Shown in pieces: positions 8,186-17,194 of a stretch of DNA of 64,000 bases. Positions within the stretch are counted from its first letter, which is position 1, and every line of letters starts with the position of its first letter. The notes under the pieces are model-generated. The model searched no databases. It saw nothing but the letters and a program-made list of their open reading frames with translations, and was not told the DNA's origin. The DNA lies in assembly GCA_017475035.1 (NCBI GenBank), contig JAFVGK010000033.1, positions 1 through 64,000 on the forward strand. Direction: 5' to 3'. The stretch is from Blautia sp. (lineage in GTDB: Bacteria > Bacillota > Clostridia > Lachnospirales > Lachnospiraceae). Position numbers and translations under genes: made by a program.

Positions 8186-9037
8186 ATGGAATTCACAAAA
8201 GTAGGAAATACCCAGATGGTACTGCTGGCTTTGGGAGCATTGCTGTTCCTGGTAGTGCCGCTCGTCATAGCGATTGTCTGGACTGTAAAGAAAAAAGAGA
8301 AGTTCACAACAGTGCTTGTGGGGGCGGCCACATTTCTTCTGTTCGCGGTGATACTGGAAAAGCCGATACAGAACATCCTGGTTTTTCCTGTGCAGATGGG
8401 GCTGCCGGAGCATGCGGCAGCAAAGTTCATCAACGCAAGACCTGTACTTTGGGCTCTGATCGTTGGACTCTTTCCGGGAGTATTTGAAGAGACCGGACGT
8501 CTGGCAGCCTTTAAGACGGTGCTTAAAAACAGGAAAAACCGTGAGACCTCCATATCATATGGTATCGGTCACGGAGGCTTTGAGGTTATGCTGATCCTGG
8601 GGATCACTTGTATTACTTACATCGCTTATTCTGCAATGATCAATGCCGGTACTTTCGGGGATCTGATCGCGAAGATCGCGGCGCAGGCACCGGATCAGAC
8701 GGAGCAGGGTTACGCGATAGCCGCACAGCTGGCAGCTTTTTCTGCAGGTAATCTTGTGATAAGTATAGTGGAGCGCATTTTTGCCGTCCTGTATCATATC
8801 GGTGCTTCGATCCTTGTCTTTTACGCCTGCAGGGATAAAGAGAGGTTCTGGCTGTATCCGCTTGCCATCCTGCTCCATACAGCATTGGATGCAGCTGCAG
8901 GCTTGCAGATGACAGGGGCGATCGCGCTCTCACCCGTGATGATGGAAGTGATCACTGCGATCTTTGGCAGCGCTGTATTCTTCGGGGCATATTTCCTTCT
9001 GTATAAGAAGGATGTGAATAGTGAGGGAGGCGTTTGA
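8186..9037 (+). CDS. YhfC-family intramembrane metalloprotease-like protein
   Basis: This 283-residue integral membrane protein has about seven hydrophobic segments and the YhfC-family motifs: FEETGR near residue 100, GIGHGGFE near residue 127, and a late HTALDA near residue 235. These Glu/His positions resemble the putative metal site of the family. The substrate is unknown. AAGGAGG at 8171-8177 places the start at ATG 8186 rather than ATG 8153. It is the first gene of an operon with a GntR regulator and a DUF5808/PH-type membrane protein. That context suggests a role in envelope stress or peptide defence (inference). Confidence 0.8.
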   Translation: MEFTKVGNTQMVLLALGALLFLVVPLVIAIVWTVKKKEKFTTVLVGAATFLLFAVILEKPIQNILVFPVQMGLPEHAAAKFINARPVLWALIVGLFPGVFEETGRLAAFKTVLKNRKNRETSISYGIGHGGFEVMLILGITCITYIAYSAMINAGTFGDLIAKIAAQAPDQTEQGYAIAAQLAAFSAGNLVISIVERIFAVLYHIGASILVFYACRDKERFWLYPLAILLHTALDAAAGLQMTGAIALSPVMMEVITAIFGSAVFFGAYFLLYKKDVNSEGGV

Positions 9038-9084
9038 TCAAGGCAGGTATTATATTTTCGGTAATTGCAGAGGGATGAGACAGT

Positions 9085-9450
9085 ATGATTATAAGGATCG
9101 ATGAATTGTCTGATGTGCCCATATACCAGCAGATAAGGAACCAGATCGTGATGGGGATATCCTCGGGGGAGCTTGAGGCAGGAGAGCAGCTGCCGACGGT
9201 GCGCGCCCTGGCCATGGAGATGGGGATCAATACCATGACGGTAAGTAAGGCGTATCAGCTGTTAAAAACGGAAGGCTACATCATGACGGACAGAAAGAAC
9301 GGAGCCAGGATACGCAGCGAGATCGAGAAACAGGGCAGGATCAGCGCAGCTAACCGGTCGGAGCTTAAACGCATCGTATCGGAGGCAAGGCTTTCGGGTG
9401 TGCCAAAGGATGAAATAATAAAACTCGTAAATGAGTATTACGGAGGATAA
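9085..9450 (+). CDS. GntR-family regulator, YtrA subfamily
   Basis: The 121-residue protein has the winged helix at residues 8-75 (DVPIYQQIRNQI, GEQLPTVRALAMEMGINTMT, VSKAYQLLKTEGYI) and a short helical tail (RISAANRSELKRIV) instead of a ligand domain, which defines the YtrA subfamily. YtrA proteins repress operons of membrane and ABC transporter genes and respond to cell-wall-active compounds in some Firmicutes. The likely operator is the palindrome at 8103-8123. The stop codon lies 4 bases before the start of the next gene. Confidence 0.92.
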   Translation: MIIRIDELSDVPIYQQIRNQIVMGISSGELEAGEQLPTVRALAMEMGINTMTVSKAYQLLKTEGYIMTDRKNGARIRSEIEKQGRISAANRSELKRIVSEARLSGVPKDEIIKLVNEYYGG

Positions 9451-9454
9451 AGGA

Positions 9455-10867
9455 ATGTCTGCATTGTTTGGATGGATAATGTTCCTGTGCGCATCATCAG
9501 TTCTTTTATTCAACCTTTTTTATATATATCCTCTTAAGTGGAAGGACAGAAAGTTCATACTCGGAGTCAAAAGCCGGAAAGAGTTTATGGAAGAGGAAAC
9601 GGCGGATAAGATTGATGGGATAGTAGGCAGAACTCATAAACAGGCTGTTATTATAACGGTTGTTTGCTTTGTGATATCTGTTCTCCTCCTTCTCTTAAAA
9701 GGAATGATCATGCAGACTTTTTTCTGGATGCTGTTCATCTTTATCGCGGTCTTTGCCGGTATGATACCTTACATATCGGGACACTCCGCGCTCATGTCCC
9801 TTAAGAAGCAGCTTGGGATAAAGAGCAGCACAGGTATTGATCTGGTGGATCTTAAAGTGAGCGGCAATATTCATGCTCTTAAACCCGTAAGAGTGATCAT
9901 TCCCAATGTTGCGGGCTTTATACCGGTGGCAGCGGCGCTGCTTCTGGATCTCAGGCTGATAGGCTTTGAGGAAAACAGAATCGCGGGGAGTTTTCTCGCT
10001 ACAGGAGTCATCGCTGTATTCTGGGTCATGGGGCTGCTCTTGACTCTCTTCGCAGTCATTCTGGATAATATGAAAAATGAGGTGATCTCTTCCGACAGTG
10101 ATGTGAATGCTAATTACAACAGGGCAAAAAAGAAGAACAGTGCGGATCTGTGCGTTGGTTTTATCTGGGTCAATGTTGCCTATACCCTCGTCACAGCCCT
10201 GAATTTCTTCTTCTGCTACAGCGAAATGCTCTTGCTGGGCGGCCTGCTGGTGTATATGATCCTGATGTCTGCGGATGTGTTTGTCTTTATACATTACGAT
10301 AAAAAGATAGAAGCGCGATACCTTAAGGAGACAGAGCTGATCACGGATGATGATGAATGCTGGATAGCGGGGATGTTCTACTACAATCCGAAGGACAGAC
10401 GTATGAACGTAGAGAAACGTGCCGGCGTGGGAATGACCGTAAATTTCGCGCATCCCGGCGGAAAGATCGTCGGCATCATGGCGATGGGGGCGATCGCAAT
10501 GGCGATCTTCTCCCTGGTCTGGGCAGGGCTTCTGGAGAGCACGCCTGTCAGTCTGAGGATCGAAGATTCGAGAATCATCTGCCATCAGCTGCGGGATGAA
10601 TATGTGATCCCTTTTGATGATATCGCAAGCGCGGAGTATGGGGAAGATATCACAACCCACACTTTGATCCGCATGGCCGGCGTGGGTATGGATACGCTGC
10701 TGAAGGGGAATTTTTCAGTGGACGGAACAAACGGCTGCAAGCTGTTCCTTGATCCGCGGACAAAGGAATTCATAAAGATCGTTACCGGAAGCGGACAGAC
10801 CTATTATATAGGCGGTTGTGATGCCGGCGAGACGATGGCCGTCATGGATGCCATAGAGCAAAGGTGA
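9455..10867 (+). CDS. Membrane protein with DUF5808-like segment and PH-like C-terminus
   Basis: The product has 470 residues with hydrophobic segments near residues 2-25, 70-110, 155-210 and 240-285. Residues about 300-325 read WIAGMFYYNPKDRRMNVEKR, the signature of DUF5808 (W-x-G-x-x-YYNPxDxR), followed by one more membrane span. The C-terminal 110 residues look like a small beta-rich PH-type domain. Related proteins accompany YtrA-type regulators in many Firmicutes. GGAGG at 9442-9446 supports ATG 9455; the earlier ATG 9431 lies inside the regulator gene. Function is unknown. Confidence 0.75.
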   Translation: MSALFGWIMFLCASSVLLFNLFYIYPLKWKDRKFILGVKSRKEFMEEETADKIDGIVGRTHKQAVIITVVCFVISVLLLLLKGMIMQTFFWMLFIFIAVFAGMIPYISGHSALMSLKKQLGIKSSTGIDLVDLKVSGNIHALKPVRVIIPNVAGFIPVAAALLLDLRLIGFEENRIAGSFLATGVIAVFWVMGLLLTLFAVILDNMKNEVISSDSDVNANYNRAKKKNSADLCVGFIWVNVAYTLVTALNFFFCYSEMLLLGGLLVYMILMSADVFVFIHYDKKIEARYLKETELITDDDECWIAGMFYYNPKDRRMNVEKRAGVGMTVNFAHPGGKIVGIMAMGAIAMAIFSLVWAGLLESTPVSLRIEDSRIICHQLRDEYVIPFDDIASAEYGEDITTHTLIRMAGVGMDTLLKGNFSVDGTNGCKLFLDPRTKEFIKIVTGSGQTYYIGGCDAGETMAVMDAIEQR

Positions 10868-10992
10868 AAATTAATTGAACCGGTAGTATGTTTCATTTAT
10901 TTGTGGTATATTTCTAGCATCAGCAAAAGAGAACGGGGGAAAGGGGGAAGGACTTACGGCATTAAATGTTGTAGTATGCGCACGAATTCAGC

Positions 10993-11048
10993 CGCTTGCA
11001 GCAGCGTAAATGCGGCGCAGTAAACGAATCAGAATGCAAGCGTTTTTT
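10993..11048 (+). terminator. Candidate intrinsic terminator or attenuator
   Basis: CGCTTGCA at 10993-11000 pairs perfectly with TGCAAGCG at 11035-11042, and TTTTTT follows at 11043-11048. The 34-base loop is long for a simple terminator, and the T-run ends 22 bases before the next start codon. It may therefore be a leader attenuator of the esterase gene rather than the end of the upstream operon. Confidence 0.5.
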
Positions 11049-11070
11049 ATTTGAAAAGAGTTGAGTACAA

Positions 11071-11997
11071 ATGAACTATAAAGAATTGATCGACCCGGAA
11101 CTGAAAAAAGGAGCACGCACATTTCCTTTTAACCGCGGGGTTGCTGCGGCAGGAAATGTCTTTCTGGAGCTGACGTGGCGCTTTACGGCTGCTTCGGCGG
11201 ATATAGAAGAAAAACGACTTGTGACGAAAGGCTGCCAGGGTTTTTCTTTAAAAACAAGTGTTTTTTCTCCTGCCGGCGCAGGAAATCATATGCCCGCACT
11301 CATCTATGTGCATGGCGGAGGGTTTGCTTACAAGGCGGCAGCCTATCAGAAAAAGCTTGCTTTTATCTATGCGAAAAAAGCGGGGTGCAGGGTATTCTTT
11401 CCACACTATCACCTGGCGCCCAGGCATAAATATCCCTTCGCTTATGAGGATGTTCTGTCTTTGTTCCGATATGTGGTGGAACATGCAGGTGAACTTGGCG
11501 TCGCCACAGAGAGGATAGGAATTGCCGGAGACAGTGCCGGAGCATCGATTGCTGCTTTGATCTGTAATCGTTGGGAAGAGGCGCAGCTTCAAAGACCCTG
11601 CCTTCAGATGCTTATATATCCGGTGACGGATGCAGAGATGAGGACGGAATCCATGAAGCGGTTCGCGGACACTCCTGTGTGGAATTCCAGGCAGAACGAA
11701 CGCATGTGGTTCTACTATTGCGGAGGGGATCAGGACTTAAGGCTCAGCGCGTCTCCGATGCACAGTCCCCTTCCTTCGGTGGTTCCGAAAACGTATATTG
11801 AAACTGCGGAGTATGACTGCCTGCATGACGAAGGACTTCTATATGGAGAAAAGCTGAAAAAAGCCGGAGCGGATGTTGAGATCCATGAGACGAGGGGAAC
11901 TTATCATGGATATGACGCTCAGTTGGATACGGAGATCGTAAAGCAGAATCTGGAAAAAAGAGCTGTATTTCTGCAGGACGGATTCAAGGAGACCTGA
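11071..11997 (+). CDS. Alpha/beta hydrolase, HSL-type esterase
   Basis: This is a 308-residue cytoplasmic carboxylesterase-like enzyme of the alpha/beta hydrolase fold-3 (hormone-sensitive lipase) group. It has the oxyanion-hole motif VHGGGFAY near residue 78, the nucleophile elbow GDSAGAS near residue 153 (Ser nucleophile), the acid region DCLHDEG near residue 249 and the His in TYHGYD near residue 276. The catalytic triad is complete. The ribosome-binding site is weak (AAAAGAG). It is paired with the acyltransferase-like gene 65 bases downstream, which hints at ester or acyl-chain metabolism. The substrate cannot be read from the sequence. Confidence 0.88.
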   Translation: MNYKELIDPELKKGARTFPFNRGVAAAGNVFLELTWRFTAASADIEEKRLVTKGCQGFSLKTSVFSPAGAGNHMPALIYVHGGGFAYKAAAYQKKLAFIYAKKAGCRVFFPHYHLAPRHKYPFAYEDVLSLFRYVVEHAGELGVATERIGIAGDSAGASIAALICNRWEEAQLQRPCLQMLIYPVTDAEMRTESMKRFADTPVWNSRQNERMWFYYCGGDQDLRLSASPMHSPLPSVVPKTYIETAEYDCLHDEGLLYGEKLKKAGADVEIHETRGTYHGYDAQLDTEIVKQNLEKRAVFLQDGFKET

Positions 11998-12062
11998 TAA
12001 TTTGAGCACAGATAGGCTTTGAGTGTTGAAGAAGCCGCCGTTATTGACTGGAGGAGAAGAAT

Positions 12063-13373
12063 ATGGCAGTAAATCCGGATGTATATCTGCTTTATGAATA
12101 TATGAAGAAAAATGCTTTTACCGTCCGTGTGAAAGCGAATCTGTCAGAGCCTGTTGATGGAAAACTATTGAAGCAGGCAGCAGAGGAAGCCATGACGCGA
12201 TTCCCGTATTTTTCTGTGCGTGTCGGACTTGACGAGGATGAAAATTACATCCTTCTTCCCAATGACCGTCCGATTCCTGTTCTGCCGGAACAAAAAGGAA
12301 GGCTGCTTTTAGGCTCTGAAAAACTGGCGGGTCATCTTTTTGCCATCACCTGGAAAGAAGACAGCATCTGGTTTAACTGGGCGCATAGTCTCTGCGGTGC
12401 CTTCGGGGCAATGTTCTGGATCAAAACAACCCTGTACCAATACCTGACGAAGAGGTACGGTCAGATCAAGCCGCCGGCTGACCTGAAAGCTGTCGGATCG
12501 CCTGTCGATGAAGAGGAATATGCGTTGCCTGATCCTGACAGCTTTCCTGCAGACGAGCCCTTGAAACGCTATGAAGAGGGGAACAGTAACGTCGGTCTGG
12601 TCAATGACATCCTTTATTTTGTGAATCCTTTTGCGAATGAGGTCTATTATTATCAGGTTGAGCTTGAAAGCAAGGCTTTCATGGAGTATGCAAAGAGGAT
12701 TGACGGAAGCCCCAATTCCATTCTTGCCGCGATAATGCTGAAAACAACAGCACGTTATTTCACTAAAATGCAAGGCTGGCATATTTCCGCTAAAATTGCG
12801 GATGACTATCGCAAGGACATCGGATGCAGAAAGTCTTATCGGGATTTTGTCAGGTTTATCCATGTGAAATATGACTGGGAAATGGAGAAGGAATCCATCG
12901 AGAGACTGAACCAACGTGCGCGGGGAGCGATCATAGCACAGATGCAGCCGGAGAACAGCTTCGAATGGTATCGTAATATTGTCGAAGCCAGAAAGGGAAT
13001 TGACAGTCAGCCCGACCTGAAATCCAGGATACAATACGCTCAGAAACACAGTATCTATAAAAGTGACGTCAGGGATACCTATATGATCAGTTACGTCGGA
13101 CAGACTGACTGGGGCGGTATGACAGAGTATATCAAGTCCATTTATACCATAACAGACGGAAACCTGATGCTGGAAGTGAATGCACTGCCCGACAAGTTCT
13201 GCGTAACCTTCCAGCTGCTGACAACGGACAGAAAACCACTGGATCTGTTCTGCGATGTTTTGAAGGAGGAGCAGCTTCCCTTTACGGTTTCTGACCGTTA
13301 TGTGCGGTATATGCCGGATCTTCTTCTTCCGAATCCGGACGTCCGGGAAAAGACTATCTTTGGAGAAAAATAA
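12063..13373 (+). CDS. Condensation/acyltransferase-like protein
   Basis: The 436-residue protein resembles BAHD/condensation-type acyltransferases annotated as alcohol acetyltransferases in Clostridia. The N-terminal half has the fold's strand order and a candidate active-site motif, NWAHSLCGAFG near residue 107. The usual HxxxD has G where D is expected, so activity is uncertain. The C-terminal half carries SYVGQTDWGGM near residue 345, in the place of the family's DFG-like region. GGAGGAGA lies upstream of ATG 12063. It follows the HSL-type esterase, and the two may act on the same acyl compounds. Confidence 0.6.
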   Translation: MAVNPDVYLLYEYMKKNAFTVRVKANLSEPVDGKLLKQAAEEAMTRFPYFSVRVGLDEDENYILLPNDRPIPVLPEQKGRLLLGSEKLAGHLFAITWKEDSIWFNWAHSLCGAFGAMFWIKTTLYQYLTKRYGQIKPPADLKAVGSPVDEEEYALPDPDSFPADEPLKRYEEGNSNVGLVNDILYFVNPFANEVYYYQVELESKAFMEYAKRIDGSPNSILAAIMLKTTARYFTKMQGWHISAKIADDYRKDIGCRKSYRDFVRFIHVKYDWEMEKESIERLNQRARGAIIAQMQPENSFEWYRNIVEARKGIDSQPDLKSRIQYAQKHSIYKSDVRDTYMISYVGQTDWGGMTEYIKSIYTITDGNLMLEVNALPDKFCVTFQLLTTDRKPLDLFCDVLKEEQLPFTVSDRYVRYMPDLLLPNPDVREKTIFGEK

Positions 13374-13582
13374 AAAGAACAGGCAGAGCTTATCCGGGGA
13401 AAATCCAACTGCAAATTGGATGACAAAAGATGGGATATGTGGTATGATTGTCATATCATCAGGAAACAGACTGTGTTACGGGAGACATATTCTGTCCCGG
13501 AGCGTGAAACGCGATGGGCAGCAAAACAGTCATCCGGACGGTATGTTGGTTTAAAAAAATCATTGCAAGAGGAGGAAACGTC

Positions 13583-13726
13583 GTGAAAGCCAACAATATC
13601 TCAATGAACGCTTTTATATATGAACATGCCAGCCTGCTGCTCGAAGAGTATCGGGTCATTTGTAATGCGGAAAGATACGAAGCGTTCATTGCTGATTGTG
13701 CCAGGAGCGGCGCAGGAAAAATCTGA
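13583..13726 (+). CDS. Small hypothetical protein, 47 aa
   Basis: GAGGAGG at 13570-13575 is followed at good spacing by GTG 13583. The product is MSMNAFIYEHASLLLEEYRV-like in its core, with a helical, Tyr-rich middle and C-terminus ARSGAGKI. I do not recognise a family. A strong terminator begins 27 bases after the stop codon. This supports a real monocistronic small gene. Confidence 0.55.
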   Translation: MKANNISMNAFIYEHASLLLEEYRVICNAERYEAFIADCARSGAGKI

Positions 13727-13752
13727 TCCTCCCTGTCTGAATCTGGAAAATC

Positions 13753-13796
13753 AAAAACGCCTGACGTGCAGCCGCATGACAGGCGTTTTTTTATTT
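13753..13796 (+). terminator. Rho-independent terminator
   Basis: Stem AAAAACGCCTG at 13753-13763 with CAGGCGTTTTT at 13780-13790, followed by more T. It ends the 47-residue gene. Confidence 0.9.
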
Positions 13797-13827
13797 TCCG
13801 GTTCCGGAATGAAAGGGGGAGAAGACT

Positions 13828-14052
13828 ATGACGGTAATTGATGTTGCGGCAACAGGAAACAATCTGCGTACTATGTGCATTTCCGCCGGCGTGACACCTA
13901 AGGATATGCAGGATGCCTGCGGTTTGACGACAAGAAATGCGGTATACAAATGGTTCAACGGCACAGCGGTGCCGAATATTGATAATCTTGTTATCATTGC
14001 GGATGTCCTGGGAACCACAATTGACAAGATCATTTGCATCAAACGTTATTGA
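13828..14052 (+). CDS. XRE-family helix-turn-helix protein
   Basis: The 74-residue protein is a single HTH_3-type domain: NLRTMCISAGVTPKDMQDAC, then the recognition helix TTRNAVYKWFNGTAVPN and LADVLGTTIDKI-like C-terminus. AAGGGGGAG precedes ATG 13828. It converges on the MoeA-PBP fusion gene and their 3' ends overlap by 14 bases. It is probably a small DNA-binding regulator; the target is unknown. Confidence 0.85.
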   Translation: MTVIDVAATGNNLRTMCISAGVTPKDMQDACGLTTRNAVYKWFNGTAVPNIDNLVIIADVLGTTIDKIICIKRY

Positions 14053-15949
14053 AGATCCTGACGATTTCCGGATCCGTCAGCGTATACCCGCCAAGCTCGT
14101 TCAGCCTGTTACGGAACATCTCGCTTCCGAGCAGTTTCAGGAAGCATTGAACCTCAGGCATGTCAAGGCTTTCCTGCCGCATGACAAAATCATATTCTTC
14201 CTCACCAACCGGAATGAAGTCGAGTCCCATCGCGTGAGCAGCAGAATACACGCCCATGCCGCAGTCTGCTTCGCCGCAGGCAACCTGGGCTGCTACAGCC
14301 ATGTGCGTGGCTGCTTCCGTATCATACCCGTCAACGGCTTCTTTGAGGATTCCCGCCTGGCTGAGTTTGTAATCCAGCAGTACCCGCGTGCCGGCGCCTC
14401 TCTGTCTGTTGACAAAACGGACTCTGGTTAAATCGTTTATTCCCCGGATGTCAAGAGGATTGCCTGGGGCAACGATGAATCCCTGTATTCTTCTGACCGC
14501 TTTGATCAGGACCATCTTCTCTCCGGGGAACAAGGAGCGGATATAAGACACGTTGTATATGCCGGTTTTTTCATCCAGAAGATGGGATGGCGTAATATGG
14601 GCTTCTTTTCTTTTCAGGGCCATCAACCCGCCGAGGCTGCCGATATGCGTGCTTGAAAGCCTCACCCCGGCCGGCTCCTGTGCCATAAGATCAGATATGA
14701 TATCCAGCAGCAGATCATGACTTCCTATGCATACCAGGGTTTTGTCCAGATCCTCAGTCGTACCAAACAGACTGACGGACACTGTCTCGCCTGCTTCGTA
14801 TCCTTCTTTTTCCTGAGGAATGACACAGAATCCGTCTGCCTTTACCATGCTCATGGCTGCGCCCGCACCTCTGGCAAGAGGAGCGCAGACATATCTGCCA
14901 TCCACCCGGCCGACACGGACGCGCACATATTCCCTGTGCTTCAGTGATGAGACCAGCCGTCTGGACAGGACAGCCCGGATGATCCTGTCATTCGGTTCTT
15001 TCCGGCAGGTAAAGGCACTGAGCAGGGGATAGACGAAGTTTTCCATCGCCAGGTAAGCGGAAACCGGATACCCGGGTATTCCTACCACCGGCCTGGAACA
15101 GGCTCTGGCGAGAATGACAGGCTTGCCTGGCTTTATGGCGACTCCATGGACAAATACCTCCCCGATTTCTCTGAGGACGTGGACCGTATAATCTTCCGTA
15201 CCGGCGCTCGATCCGGCATTGACAAGTACGATATCATTTTCATCCAACGCTTTTTTTACGCTTTCCCTGATGGCGTCAAGGTCATCCCTGACGATGTCAT
15301 ATCTTTTGGGAATGCCGCCTCTCTCGCGGATCATCGCTTCGAACATCCTGGAATTTGATTCTATGATATCCCCTTCCGCAGGATTCTCGCAAGGCTCGAC
15401 AATCTCGGTTCCTGTCGGGATGATTCCTACACGTGGCTGGCGGAAAACCGATATTTCGGTCACTCCGCCGGAAAGCAGTACGCCGATGTCGATCGGCCGG
15501 ATCTGGTGGTATCCGGTCAGGATCATTTCCCCGGCGATGATGTCTTCGCCAACAGGCCTTACATGCTGCCAGGCAGGGGCAGGCGACCGGATGAGGACTC
15601 CTTCAGGAGTCTCCTGGATGTCCTCGGCCATAATGACGGCATCATAAGGCTTCCTGACAGGATCCCCCGTATCAACGACCATGTAATCGGTTTTCGGTCT
15701 CAGCAGTACGGGGGATGCTTCCGAACTCCATTCCGTACGTGCAGAGACTACAGCAATGCCATCCATGGCGGCAGAGTTGTACAAGGGAGACGAAAACCTT
15801 GCGTAGACTGCTTCGGCCGTGATCCGGCCGAGAGCATCCGTCACTTTGATTGTTTCGGGACAAGGCCTGATATCATCCCTTACTGCTTCCAGATAGATCT
15901 TCCTAGCCTGGTCCACAGGCATTGTAGTCAGATAAAGGTTTCTTTGCAT
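14039..15949 (-). CDS. MoeA fused to a periplasmic-binding-protein-like domain
   Basis: The 636-residue protein has an N-terminal MoeA domain of about 400 residues (molybdopterin molybdotransferase; motifs VNAGSSAGTEDYT, GVAIKPGKPVILA, GIPGYPVSAYLAM) and a C-terminal 230-residue domain resembling the LysR/PBP-type oxyanion-binding domain (STHIGSLGGLMALKRKEAHI, GIYNVSYIRSLFPG). This fusion is a known architecture in anaerobes. Known of the family: MoeA inserts Mo or W into the adenylylated pterin, and the extra domain is thought to handle the metal oxyanion. It is the last gene of the minus-strand cofactor block, 12 bases after moeA. Two MoeA paralogues side by side often accompany tungsten use. 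Confidence 0.9.
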   Translation of the reverse strand: MQRNLYLTTMPVDQARKIYLEAVRDDIRPCPETIKVTDALGRITAEAVYARFSSPLYNSAAMDGIAVVSARTEWSSEASPVLLRPKTDYMVVDTGDPVRKPYDAVIMAEDIQETPEGVLIRSPAPAWQHVRPVGEDIIAGEMILTGYHQIRPIDIGVLLSGGVTEISVFRQPRVGIIPTGTEIVEPCENPAEGDIIESNSRMFEAMIRERGGIPKRYDIVRDDLDAIRESVKKALDENDIVLVNAGSSAGTEDYTVHVLREIGEVFVHGVAIKPGKPVILARACSRPVVGIPGYPVSAYLAMENFVYPLLSAFTCRKEPNDRIIRAVLSRRLVSSLKHREYVRVRVGRVDGRYVCAPLARGAGAAMSMVKADGFCVIPQEKEGYEAGETVSVSLFGTTEDLDKTLVCIGSHDLLLDIISDLMAQEPAGVRLSSTHIGSLGGLMALKRKEAHITPSHLLDEKTGIYNVSYIRSLFPGEKMVLIKAVRRIQGFIVAPGNPLDIRGINDLTRVRFVNRQRGAGTRVLLDYKLSQAGILKEAVDGYDTEAATHMAVAAQVACGEADCGMGVYSAAHAMGLDFIPVGEEEYDFVMRQESLDMPEVQCFLKLLGSEMFRNRLNELGGYTLTDPEIVRIFNNV

Positions 15950-15961
15950 CCCATACTCCCT

Positions 15962-17194
15962 TCACTTCCAAAGGTGAATTTCCACCAGGTCACCGGCTCT
16001 GACACCTTCCTGGTTTTCACTCATTTCAAAATAGCCGTCAGCCTGGCTCATCGGCAGGATCATTCCGGACTTCGCAAACAGAGGCATTGCCTCGGGGACA
16101 TCAGATTTTGTCAGGCTTACAAGCTGGAAGGTGCGTCTTCCCGGAGCGGAGCCGACATTTGAGGTGATCCTGGCTTGTATGGTGCTTTCTTCCGACTGGC
16201 TTGTCAGGTCACGCCATATCCTTATCAGGATCTGTTCAAAAATCATCAGAGCCGCTGCCGGGTGTCCGGGAAGTCCGATGAACATGGTCCGGCTTTTTTT
16301 GTCAAAGCCTGTTATCGTCGGTTTTCCCGGCTTTGCCGCAACGCCATGTGTGATGACCCCGCAGTCGGCGGCTGCTTTAATGAGAGCGGAAGACATATCT
16401 TTTTTCCCTTTTGAACTTCCGCCGGACATCACGATAATGTCGCTGTCCGCTTTGGCATCCTCAAGAGTTTTCAATATGGTTTCCCAGTCGTCCTTCAGGG
16501 CAGTCATTCTGCTGACCCGCAGTCCTTCCCGGATACTGCGGGCGGCAATGGTGTAGGAATTAATGTCCCGGATCTGTCCCGGGCCGGGAACCTCTTCCGG
16601 AGGGATGAGCTCATCACCGGTCGAGATGACCGTGAGGCTCCAGGGGACAAAAACGGGCACGGATGTGATGCCGGCAGCAGCCAGGATCCCGATATCCTGC
16701 GCATGCAGGATACGGCCTTTTCTGAGAATAAGCTCTCCGCTTTTTATGTCTTCTCCTGGCTGTACGATGTTTTCTCCGGGTGAAGACGGCCTGGAAACAG
16801 CAAGCATGTTGTCTCCGAAGGATTCACAATATTCCACCATGACAACGGAATCAGCCCCGTCCGGAATTTCTCCCCCGGTAGGGGTGTATACGCAGGTACC
16901 CGATCCCACCGAAAGTCCTGAAGAGTCTTCTCCCAGAAGCACTTCGCCTGCGACATTCAGAAACGTCGGGAGCATATCCGAAGCCGCTCCGAGCTGCGAG
17001 CTGCTGACTGCGTAGCCGTCAACGGTGGACCTTCTGTACGGCGGAATATTTTCCGATGAGACCAGGTCTGAGGCCAGAATCCTCCCGACAGCCTGCATCA
17101 GTCCGACGCACTCTGTTTTCGGGGAAATGAATGGACAATATTTCTTCAGCTTATCTGTCGTTTCACTTATCGTATCGACGTTAAGAAGATTCAT
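15962..17194 (-). CDS. moeA: Molybdopterin molybdenumtransferase MoeA
   Basis: This 410-residue enzyme inserts molybdate or tungstate into adenylylated molybdopterin in the cytoplasm. Motifs are PPYRRSTVDGYAV near residue 55, MSGGSSKGKKDM near residue 245, GVAAKPGKPT near residue 275 and GLPGHPAAALM near residue 295. The start codon at 17194 overlaps the stop of the upstream tupC gene as ATGA, so the longer N-terminal extension is rejected. Lying directly behind the tungstate importer, it is probably the metal-insertion step for the tungsten enzyme at 27.2 kb. Confidence 0.93.
   Translation of the reverse strand: MNLLNVDTISETTDKLKKYCPFISPKTECVGLMQAVGRILASDLVSSENIPPYRRSTVDGYAVSSSQLGAASDMLPTFLNVAGEVLLGEDSSGLSVGSGTCVYTPTGGEIPDGADSVVMVEYCESFGDNMLAVSRPSSPGENIVQPGEDIKSGELILRKGRILHAQDIGILAAAGITSVPVFVPWSLTVISTGDELIPPEEVPGPGQIRDINSYTIAARSIREGLRVSRMTALKDDWETILKTLEDAKADSDIIVMSGGSSKGKKDMSSALIKAAADCGVITHGVAAKPGKPTITGFDKKSRTMFIGLPGHPAAALMIFEQILIRIWRDLTSQSEESTIQARITSNVGSAPGRRTFQLVSLTKSDVPEAMPLFAKSGMILPMSQADGYFEMSENQEGVRAGDLVEIHLWK

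Noticed and set aside
12309..13454. 381-codon open frame on the minus strand
   Set aside because: It is antisense to the acyltransferase-like gene and its composition reflects the reverse complement.
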